In this document: piece by piece, positions 38,683 to 47,832 of the stretch
Layout: each line of letters opens with the position of its first letter
Numbering within the stretch: the stretch's first letter is position 1
NCBI RefSeq assembly: GCF_007971385.1
Contig: NZ_CP042434.1
Coordinates: 2,418,001 to 2,482,000, forward strand
Reading direction: 5' to 3'
Length of the DNA: 64,000 nucleotides
Source: Arachidicoccus ginsenosidivorans
Lineage (GTDB): Bacteria; Bacteroidota; Bacteroidia; Chitinophagales; Chitinophagaceae
Translations under genes and position numbers: made by a program
Notes under the pieces: generated by a model
Databases searched by the model: none
Told to the model about the DNA's origin: nothing
What the model saw: the letters and a program-made list of their open reading frames with translations, nothing else

Positions 38683-40456
38683 GATAAACACTCTTAAACT
38701 TTAGGCGAAAAAATATCATTTTTGACACCACTTTGTCCCAAAGATTTTATATCGGACGCCTCTTCAGTAGCCCCGTTGGAGTCAATTGCAGGGCCACTTG
38801 GTATAAACTGTCTTATTGGATACCTTTTTTGTCCTATTGGACACCTTTTGGGATTTAGGCCAAGATTGATACAATTTGGGCTCTCCAAAACTTTAGGCAA
38901 AAAAATATCATTTTTGACACCACTTTGTCCAAGAAATTTTATATAGGAGCCTCCTCAATAGCCCCATTGGCGCCGCAATTGTAGGGCCACCTGGTATAAA
39001 CTGTCTTATTGGATACCTTTTTTGTCCTATTGGATACCTTTGGGGATTTGGCCCCAGATTCTTCCAATCCGGACTCCTCAAACTTTAGGCAAAAAAATAT
39101 CATTTTTGACACCACTTTGTCCAACAGATTTTATATGGGACGCCTCTTCAGTAGCCCCGTTTGAGTCAATTGCTGGGCTACCTGGTAAAAACTGTCTTAT
39201 TGGATACCTTTTTTGTCCTATTGGACACCTATTGGGATTTAGGCCAAGATTCTTCCAATCCGGACTCTTAAACTTTAGGCAAAAAAATATCATTTTTGAC
39301 ACCACTTTGTCCCAAAGATTTTATATAGGAGCCTCCTCAATAGCCCCATTGACGCCGTAATTGTAGGGCCACCTGGTATAAACTGTCTTATTGGATACCT
39401 TTTTGTCCTATTGGATACCTTTGGGGATTTGGCCCCAGATTGATCCAATTAGGACTCTTAAACTTTAGGCAAAAAAATATCATTTTTGACACCACTTTGT
39501 CCAAAAGATTGTATATGGGAGCCTCTTCAGTAGCCCCGTTGGAGTCAATTGTAGGGCCACCAGGTATAAACTGTCTTATTGGTTACCTTTTGAGATTTAG
39601 CCCAAAATTGATCCAATTAGGATTCCCCAAACTTTAGGCAAAAAAATATCATTTTTGACACCACTTTGTCCAAAAGATTTTATATGGGAGCCTCCTCAAT
39701 AGCCCCATTGGCGCCCAATTGCTGGGCCAATTGGTAGACACTGTCGTATTGGATACCTTTTTTGTCCTATTGGATACCTTTGGGGATTTGGCCCAAGGTT
39801 CTTCCAATCCGGACTCCTCAAACTTTAGGCAAAAAAATATCATTTTTGACACCACTTTGTCCAAAAGATTTTATATGGGAGCCTCCTCAATAGCCCCATT
39901 GGCGCCGCAATTGCTGGGCCACCTGGTAAAAACTGTCTTATTGGATACCTTTATTGTCCTATTGGATACCTTTTGGGATTTAGGCCAAGATTGAACCAAT
40001 TAGGACTCTTAAACTTTAGGCAAAAAATATCATTTTTGACACTACTTTGTCCAATAGATTATATGGGATGCCTCTTCAGTAGCTCCATTGGCACCCCAAT
40101 TGCTGGGCCACCTGGTAAAAACTGTCTTATTGGATACCATTTTTGTCCTATTGAATACCTTTTGGGATTTGGGCCAAGATTGATCCAATTAGGACTCCCA
40201 AACTTTAGGCGAAAAAATATCATTTTTGACACCACTTTGTCCCAAAGATTTTATATGAGAGCCTCCTCAATAGCCCCATTGGCGCCGCAATTGCTGGCCC
40301 ACCTGGTAAAAACTGTCTTATTGGATACCATTTTTGTCCTATTGGACACCTTCTGGGATTAAATAGTGATTCTTTCAATCCAGAGTCCCCAAGCGTTAGG
40401 CAAAAAAATATCATTTTTGACACCACTTTGTACGGTAAATTTTATAAGGGATGCTA
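38683..40456. repeat. Tandem array of ten ~190-bp direct repeats
   Basis: The marker AAACTTTAGGC (degenerate in the last unit) recurs at 38696, 38888, 39080, 39270, 39460, 39629, 39820, 40011, 40200 and about 40390, so the spacings are 192, 192, 190, 190, 169, 191, 191, 189 and 190. The most constant part is TATCATTTTTGACACCACTT preceded by an A run; another is CTGTCTTATTGGATACC. The 169-base unit lacks one of two ~21-bp internal subrepeats (ATTGGATACCTTTT...). Short open frames run through units on both strands, but unit length is not a multiple of three, so coding is unlikely. Confidence 0.92.
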
Positions 40457-41113
40457 ACATATTTATGTAAAAAATTGTTTTAAAATTTGTCAACATAACT
40501 GTCGGATGAAAAAACTCAAAATATTTTACAAACTCTGAAAAACGAATTTTGTCAAACCTAATGAATAATGGTCGCTGCGAAATAGTCCATAACGGTCGAC
40601 AGCTTGGTGACGTACGACGATAGGAGCATTTTGCCAAACTGCCTGTTGTCCGATAGTTGTGGTCATTCACTTCCTGATAAATACCTTTTAAAATATTGCG
40701 TAAATCTAAGGATTTCCGAAGTGTTTTAAAAGGATCATTCGGCTTTTTACAACGCTATAGGCTCGCCCTGTACAAGCAAAACTTGACTTTGTCATTTTTT
40801 TTTGTACCTTAGTCAAAGCTTTTAAGCGATTCACTTTGAAAGCAAGTCTTTCAGTAAATCTCATTTGCAAAGCTTTGACGGCAAAATTCCATTTTGCCCG
40901 GATCCTATAGTTCATTATTCTGCCGAATGTTTTATCGGAGATGATGTCCTTACAATTTTGGACAACGTCTGGCAGCTTGCCGCAGTGGCTGATTTCCACC
41001 ACTACCCGCCCACTGAAGACGTGGACGTAAATTTAGTACTTTTTCGTTAATTGAAGACGTTTACCAGCCATTGTGGCAAGCTGTTTGTTGGCGGTTCGTT
41101 GCTTTCCTGTTTG
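40457..41113. other. Region with no gene I can support
   Basis: 657 bases between the repeat array and the cysteine hydrolase remnant. It holds a minus-strand open frame of 98 codons at 40706-41002 and smaller ones, none with recognisable motifs or a convincing start. The texture differs from the neighbouring genes, with long A/T runs and scattered short inverted segments. Probably remnant DNA of the block between the repeat copies. Confidence 0.4.
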
Positions 41114-41782
41114 TTATCTGTTGTTGATTTCATATTTATTGATACTCTCAATTTCCTGAATAAGCTGATTGGCCGTATATATCTTAACGCCTATAATTTT
41201 CATTTCTTCAATTCCCTTTTTATAGACACCAGATATTGCATCTTTAACCATACCGACTTTAAAGTTACGCTCACTGGCTTCATAAATACTGGTACGGGGA
41301 CAATTAGGGAAATTGCATCCTGTAAATATGAGGGTATCTACCTCTTTGGTTCTAAAAAAATCATTGAGGATTGTTAGATAAAAAGCCCCCCATCTTGATT
41401 TATACATAACCCACTCCAAACTACCAATTGGCTGAATTCCTCCCTTCAAAAGAAGCTCATAATTTAATTCTCTACTATCTTTAATTTTGATTGAATTTAA
41501 AAGGTCTGCTCCAATGGAATTTGGTTTAACAATTTCAGTACCCGATTCAATTAATTTTTTCCGACAATTGTCTACATTTGATCCATCTTCTCTGTAAATT
41601 CTAATTAAATGCAAAATAAGAATACAGCTCTTCCTACAGGCTGTTAATATTTGTTCCATTCATGGGATAATTTCATTAGTCCCTTTTATTTCTGCAATTG
41701 CTCCCGGCAAGCTAAAATCATCTTGGGTATCAACTGTAATGACAGCACACTTTTTTAGGTTCGGTTTAGTATATTCATTCAT
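41114..41782 (-). pseudogene. Isochorismatase-like cysteine hydrolase, interrupted by an in-frame stop
   Basis: Catalytic residues of the family are visible: Asp in ITVDTQDDF near the N-terminus, Lys in MYKSRWGAFY and Cys in TGCNFPNCPRTSIYEASER. From ATG 41782 the frame runs 41 codons to TGA at 41662-41660, then continues in the same frame with MEQILTACRKS. The family usually has Trp or a similar residue here, so TGG to TGA is likely. The downstream part alone lacks the catalytic Asp and would not be active. Unlike other breaks in the window this is a substitution, not a run contraction, so it may be a real null mutation. Confidence 0.75.
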
Positions 41783-41819
41783 GGTTGAAATAAATTAATC
41801 TTGTTGATATTTAAGTCGT

Positions 41820-42229
41820 TTATCGTTCGGCGTGAAGTCCGACTTTATTTCCTTCGCTGTCAATGATGATGGCGATAAAACCTGCGGATATTTGCGTTTT
41901 CGGTGCAATGATTTTTCCACCTACTTGTTCAACCCTGTCAAGCACAATTTGAATGTCAGGACTTGCGTTAATGTAAACAACTGTGCCGTTGCTTGACGGA
42001 CTGTTTCTTGTTGTCTTTGACAACACGCCTGTTATTCGTCCCGATGTTGCTTGTATAACGTTTGGATTAAACGGAAAGAAAACTGCTTCATCGTTGCCGT
42101 CTGCACGTTTTACCATTTCAATGTCCAAAATAGTTTCGTAGAATTTTTTGCCCTGTCAATGTCGGTTACAGGAATTTCAAACCAAGTTAATATGTTGGTT
42201 TGCTCGTCAATTTTTTTTAGCTTTTGCAT
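41820..42229 (-). CDS. VOC family protein (one apparent frameshift)
   Basis: Glyoxalase-fold protein, about 136 residues after repair. ATG 42229 gives MQKLKKIDEQTNILTWFEIPVTDIDRAK, the usual first beta-alpha unit; a missing A in the A6 run at 42144-42149 breaks it. The repaired join is KKFYETILDIEMVKRADG. The rest has VVYINASPDIQIVLDRVEQVGGKI and a final IIDSEGNKVGLHAER. Substrate unknown. Lies between the Crp regulator and the hydrolase remnant on the same strand. Confidence 0.78.
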
Positions 42230-42295
42230 ATCCTTAAATATTTCTGCAAAGTTCAATAATGTTGCAGAATTTATCCTGTGATAATAGTCACATAA

Positions 42296-42868
42296 TTAAG
42301 CCAATGTTCTACGTTTTCTGATTCGGCTTAATGTTTCCCTTGCTACACCAAGAAATGAAGCTAATTGAGAAAGTGAAACTCGTTGCAACATTTCTGGATA
42401 TTTCGCTTCTAAATATTCTAACCGTTCTTGTGCTGAATATAGTTTGAATAACGTTGAAAATTCTTCTTGTTTTGTAGCGAATAATCGTATGCAATTTCGT
42501 CCCAAAGTTTCTATTTCGTGAGTTTGCTTTGTTGCTTGAAACAATTTGTCTTTGTCAAACACGATTGCGATAAGCGGTTCGCAAGCCACGATGTTAAATC
42601 CAGATTTCTGCCCACTACCAAAGCTGTTGATGTTTGTTGCAATTTCGTTTTCAAAGAAAAAACCTGTGTTTTTCTGAACTCCGTCAATGTCGTAATAGCT
42701 TTTGCAATAACCGTTGTCTATGTAAAAAAGTGAGTTGCAAACTTGCCCTTGTTCTAGTAGCAATTCCTTTTTCTTAAACGTTTTTTTTGTCAATGCAGGT
42801 TGCAACAATTCCCAACTTGTCTCAGAAAAACTTGTCAGTGAGCGAATGTATTTTAAAAGATTGTCCAT
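42296..42868 (-). CDS. Crp/Fnr family transcriptional regulator
   Basis: 190 residues from ATG 42868 (MDNLLKYIRSLTSF); ATG 42913 is in frame but adds a non-family extension. N-terminal barrel: LLLEQGQVCNSLFYIDNGYCKSYY. C-terminal HTH: VSLSQLASFLGVARETLSRIRKRR. It heads a minus-strand trio with the VOC gene and the cysteine hydrolase and likely regulates them. Confidence 0.87.
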   Translation of the reverse strand: MDNLLKYIRSLTSFSETSWELLQPALTKKTFKKKELLLEQGQVCNSLFYIDNGYCKSYYDIDGVQKNTGFFFENEIATNINSFGSGQKSGFNIVACEPLIAIVFDKDKLFQATKQTHEIETLGRNCIRLFATKQEEFSTLFKLYSAQERLEYLEAKYPEMLQRVSLSQLASFLGVARETLSRIRKRRTLA

Positions 42869-43005
42869 TGTCTGTTTGTTATCTGCGGTGTCGTCCGTTA
42901 CAATGACCACCAACTCTTAAATTAGATGTAATAATTAAAACATCATCAGGTTAAAAATCAATAATTTATCTATTTTCCCTTGTGCGCATTTTGAATATCT
43001 TTTAT

Positions 43006-43029
43006 CCGTTTAGAAACGTTTCTAAACGG
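43006..43029. promoter_or_regulatory. Perfect 24-bp palindrome upstream of the Crp gene
   Basis: CCGTTTAGAAAC followed by its exact complement GTTTCTAAACGG. It lies 138 bases upstream of the Crp-family start. It has no T run, so a protein-binding site or cruciform is more likely than a terminator. No other gene starts nearby. Confidence 0.5.
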
Positions 43030-43307
43030 CTTGTACAGGAATGCTGTTTTAGGAGTGATTATTATTAGGAAAGTTTGACGGCCCTTTGTCTAGGAGCGGG
43101 CATGCATGAAGTATTGTCATCGTAGATTGGTTTGGGTTAACGGTTAAAGTTTAGCCTTCTAAGATAATAACATTTTTTGTTTTATCAAAGCTCTTTTTCC
43201 GTAAGGATGCTATTCTGGTTTGTGAATGCTTTATATTATACAGTAAATGAATGATTTGGCCTACACTCGGCCTCTGATGGCGATAAACAGCATACTCCGT
43301 AGCTTCG

Positions 43308-43474
43308 CCCCCGCCCAAATAGCAGGGCCACCTGGTATAAACTGTCTTATTGGATACCCTTTGTCCTTTTATACACCTTATTGGGATTAGGACAAGAATT
43401 TGGATTCCCCAGACATTAGGCAAAAAAATATCATTTTTGACACCACTTTTTCTGGTAAATACCTAAAGGGTTGC
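43308..43474. repeat. Solo copy of the 190-bp repeat
   Basis: Contains the same order of blocks as the array: GGGCCACCTGGTATAAACTG, CTTATTGGATACC, GGATTCCCCAGACATTAGGC, then the A run and TATCATTTTTGACACCACTT. Its right edge (GGTAAATACCTAAAGGGTTGC-like) resembles that of the last array unit (GGTAAATTTTATAAGGGATGC-like). Same orientation as the array. Confidence 0.85.
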
Positions 43475-43600
43475 ATATTGACATGATAAGGCGAGCGACC
43501 TCTTTTTCTATGTCAATAGTCCACAAAATTCCCTATTAGATACCTTTTTGCTGGAATATGTAACGGCGGGCCAGGTAGGGCAAGTTGAAGAATAATTCGG

Positions 43601-46600
43601 TTATTTTCCCTGGAAATAGGCTGAGGGGGACTTTCCAAATGTTGATTTAAAGGTTTTACTAAAATAGGATTGACTTTGTATGCCTACCATGTCCATTATC
43701 TCAGAAATAGAATAATTTGTAGTGGTCAATAGCTTGGCGGCTTTTTTCATTTTAAGATCCTTCACCAGTTCAATATAAGAACCACCAGTTATATCCTTTA
43801 TTTTAAGGTATAGTTTCGTTTTGCTCATGCTGATTTCCTTACAGAGGTCATCGACTTTAAAATCGGCATTCTGGATATTAGATTCTATGATTTCTATTAT
43901 CTTTTGCAATAAGGCCTTGTCGGACTGTGTTTGTGTAATTTCAAGTACGGATAAATGGGCTTCCTGCAAAAGATGCGCCTTCCATTGGGCTCTTTTCTCA
44001 AAAATACGTTCTATTGTTTTCTTTAAAATATTAGGTTTAAAGGGTTTAATGAAGTAATAATCTGCGCCCGTCTCAATCCCTTCCAGATAGGATTGGTCTG
44101 ATTCTTTTGCTGTCAGCAAAATAAAGGGTATATGTGCTGTTAAATTATCCGACCGAACGCTTTTACAAAACTCAATACCATCCATAATAGGCATCATAAT
44201 ATCACTTATAATCAGTTGTGGCATATGGTTAGAAATCAATTGAATGGCTTCCTGCCCGTTACTTGCCAATTGAATATTATAGTCCGTATTCAGAAGACCT
44301 TCAATGAGTTGTTGTACTTCCTGATTGTCCTCTACAATCAATATTGTCGGTGCATTTTTGGGTGCTTTTTCTATTTGAGAATCATTGTCATTATAATAGA
44401 CACTTGGTGCTTCCAAATTGGTAAATGCAGCGATATTTTCGTGGGTGATCTCATGCTGATTATAGGCATTTGATGCGCTCGGAAGCAAGATCAAAAACTC
44501 TGTCCCTTTATCCTTTTCACTACTGACAATAAGAGATCCTTTATGTTTTAGTACCAGGTGTTTGACAAATGCAAGGCCAATACCAGCACCGATATGTCTG
44601 TCAGTTATTCTAAAATAGCGATGAAAAATATTAGGTAATGAGCCTTCCGTAATACCAATACCGTTATCACGAACCAAGATGGCGATAATAGGTGATCTGG
44701 GAGGAAGTCCGATGGTATCCGTATATTTAAAATGTGGTTTAGGTGGAGAACTTGTAAAATGGATTTTCAAATGAATTTGCCCGCCATTCCCTGTATATTT
44801 TACAGCATTGGACAGCAGATTGTTCAATATTTTTTCCAGGATGGAATGGTCATAAAAGGTCTCATGATTTTGCACATTAGTATCATAGTGGAGTTTGATG
44901 CCTTTTTGCCCTGCAAGGAGTCGGTGTGCGTCCGCCACCTCTTTACCTAATTGACCTATATTGCCCTTAGTAACCCGAAGTGGGGTGTCCTCTTTTTTTA
45001 ATTTGCTAAAATCCAGGATTTCTTTAAGTAATTGCTGCAATTTCTGGGTATTGGCATAAATGGAACGATAGATCCTTTGGTTTTTTGGATTTGCTTCTTC
45101 ATTCATCAATGTTTCAATTGGCACAGAGATCATCGTAAGTGGGGTTCGGAGTTCATGCGATATATTGGTAAACATCTGAACCTGCATTTCCGTAATTTCT
45201 TTTTCATTTTGTTCCCGAAGCTGTTTCAATTCTTTTTTCCTTTTGATACTTATCAACCAGAAGATTAACCCACCTAGGAGTATAATGATGAGTGAAATAA
45301 ACCAGTTATTTTGCCAAAATGGAGGGGTGATGAAGATGACTATGGTTTTACTGTCAATAGGATTGTTCAAATCTGACGCATTTGAGCATATTTCCAATTG
45401 ATATCTGCCAGGTGCAAGATGGTTAAAGCTTATTTTATTGCCTACAGCTTCCTGCCAGTTGTTGCTAATGCCTTTCAGTCGGTAGACAATATTATGATTG
45501 CCAATATCCGAATAAATGGCATTGGCACATTGTAACGTAAAGGAATTTTCCAAATATGACAGGGTTATTTGCTCTGGCAACAATAAAACCTTGTTCAAAG
45601 GCGATTGTGGGTTATCAAGGATGGTAAGTCCGGTAAAAAGTAATTTTGGAGATTTTAATTGCCGCATCAGTAGTTCGGGGTGAAAACTATTAAATCCTTT
45701 TAACCCGCCAAAATACATGATTCCGGTTCTTGACTTCAAAGAAGCATTGTCCTCAAACTCTTCTCCCTGTAAATCGTCTTTATTATTAAACCGTTGTACA
45801 TTGTTGCTTTGCAGATTAAGCGAAAAAAGTCCATTTGAGGTAGAAATCCAAAGTAGTCCTTTGGTATCCTGTTCAATGGATTTGATAATTACATTATCCA
45901 ATAATGATCCTGTAGTATATGGGACAAAGTTGTTTTTTTGAATATCAAACCTGAACAATCCCTTTTCCCCAACCCATAAATATTTATCGCTATCAATAAA
46001 CAGGACCCGAAGGTCAGGGATGCTGGTGTTTTTATCGATAAAATAATGCTGAATTGTGCGGCTCTTTTTATCAATACAATTGAGTCCTCCGTCATCTGTG
46101 CCCACCCATATTCTTTGTTGGTCATCTTCGATAATAGAAAGCGTATTCTTTCCAGATAGCTTGCCCTTGGCAATACCTGATTGGTCAAAAGGGGTGAATC
46201 TGCCTGTTTTTGGATTCAGAAGGGCTAAACCACCAAAATAGGTGCAGACCCAAATTAGCCCTTCTCTATCCTGATATATTCTTTGCACATAATCAGAAGG
46301 AATGGAAGTCGCGTCTGTTTCTATATGCCGGTAATGGACAAAACTATGCGTGCCAGGCAAATATTTATTAAGACCACCTCCCCAAGTCGCAATCCAGAGG
46401 TTATTGGCTCTATCTGCATAAATGTCTAGAATTGCATTTGAGCTAATAGAGTTGCTGTTGCTTGAATCGTGTTTTAAATAGGCAAATAATCCTGTATTAG
46501 GGTCAAGGATATTTATACCGCCACCATCAGTTCCGGTCCAGATTTTTCCATTGGGTGCTTCCCAAAAGTTTTAATATCCTCATAATGGAGCGCCCCTTTT

Positions 46601-47666
46601 TTGGGGCTTAACCGAAAGGTTTTAAAAAAAGAGAGCTTTGCGTAAGATATGTTTAAACCTCCTCTGTGAGTACCTACCCAAAGATTGGATTCTTTATCCC
46701 GAAATATGGACGAGATGGTCTTCTGGGATAAGGCATACTCGTTATCCTGCTCGCTATATAAATGTGTAATTGAATCTGTCTTATAATTGAGATGATCAAG
46801 TCCAGTGAGTGTTCCGATCCAGATGCTTCCATCGTTATCTTTCCACAGGCTTTTGATCATATTATTGGACACCCTGAATGGATCCGTACCATATTGGTCA
46901 ATTCTTTGCAGATTATTCTTTGTATGATTAAAAACCAAGAGACCGTTTTCTCTGTTCCCAAAATGAGTGTATGTTCATTGACTCTCAGGATCTTGATAAT
47001 GTTGGCTTCCTGCAGGCGTGTTTTGTCCAGCCATTGTTGCCAACCGTTGGTTTGCATATTATAGCTAAACAATCCAGAAGGTGTACTGAACCATATATGC
47101 TGATGTTTATCTATATAAAGTGTATTGATGGTATTGTTTTTAGGCCATGATGGCAATGCCGGGTTCGCAAAAGACGTGGCCTTATTATTTTTAGTATTGA
47201 TTTTAAAAAGGCCATTATTGGCAGTAGCAACCCAGATATAACCACTACTATCACATGCGATCTTATTGACAATGAGGGGTAATGATGTGTTTGGGATATG
47301 AACCGAATGAAAGAATCCCTTATGAAGATCCAATTTATTAATACCATTGCGGGTGCCAAGCCACAAGTGATGCTGTGTGTCCTCAGTAATGTCCGTTATA
47401 TAATCATTGGAAATGGTTCCTGAATCCCGATTGTCATGGTAGAAGTTGGTGATGTGATCTCCTTCGATTCTGTTAAGACCATTTCTGGTGCCAATCCATA
47501 TAAGCCCAGAATGATCCTGGAAGATACATTCAATGGTGCTATTGGAGAGTCCTGATTCTGTGCTGATATGTTTAAAGATATAAACGTCCCTTTTCTGACC
47601 AAACAAATGTCTGCCAGGTATACTTATTATAGCACAACATAAAAGAATTCTTAAAAAGGCAGCCAT
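43601..47666 (-). CDS. Hybrid two-component system regulator (HTCS) of the galactan locus (two apparent frameshifts)
   Basis: One-protein sensor and transcription factor of about 1,355 residues. From the N-terminus: signal peptide, two-component-regulator propeller repeats (GLIWIGTRNGLNRI and similar), Y_Y_Y domain, a transmembrane helix (WFISLIIILLGGLIFWLI), HisKA with ISHELRTPLTMI, an ATPase domain (NNLLSNAVKYT, GIGLAF), a receiver domain with D in IISDIMMPIMDG and K in FIKPF, and an AraC-type HTH ending SYFSKTFKSTFGKSPSAYF. Breaks: about 46955 (one G missing in GGG) and about 46565 (one T missing in TTTT, coding strand). Start ATG 47666 gives MAAFLRILLCC. Divergent from the SusC gene it should control. 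Confidence 0.9.
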
Positions 47667-47790
47667 GATTTTCTGCAAAATGGATTGAAACAGCCAAGTT
47701 AGAGGTCGAAAATACACTTTTAACGCGAAAAATGATGAATAGAGCATCAATAATGATGAAAATGGCAAGCGGTTCAGGTGCAAACCCCGT

Positions 47791-47798
47791 TAAATTTG
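47791..47798 (+). promoter_or_regulatory. Candidate -7 box of the galactan SusC operon
   Basis: TAAATTTG, exact TAnnTTTG match, 34 bases before the SusC ATG, in the 166-bp divergent gap with the hybrid regulator. No clear -33 box; HTCS-controlled promoters often depend on the activator. Confidence 0.5.
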
Positions 47799-47832
47799 TT
47801 AAAGATTATTAAAGCCAAAATCATATTCAATC

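Noticed and set aside
38683..40456. Many 60-130 codon open frames on both strands of the repeat array
   Set aside because: They are copies of the same repeat in shifting frames; unit lengths are not multiples of three and no family is recognisable.
38683..40456. CRISPR array
   Set aside because: Units are ~190 bp with similar sequence throughout; there are no short identical repeats with unique spacers and no cas genes.
40359..40670. 103-codon minus-strand open frame at the array edge
   Set aside because: Half of it is repeat sequence; no protein family pattern.
40706..41002. 98-codon minus-strand open frame
   Set aside because: No recognisable motif, weak start context and low-complexity basic composition; kept only as part of the no-gene region.
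40457..41113. Integron attC-like sites
   Set aside because: Some short core-like words were seen, but no paired sites with the right spacing and no integrase.
43151..43423. 90-codon minus-strand open frame over the solo repeat
   Set aside because: It is read through the repeat copy and has no family.
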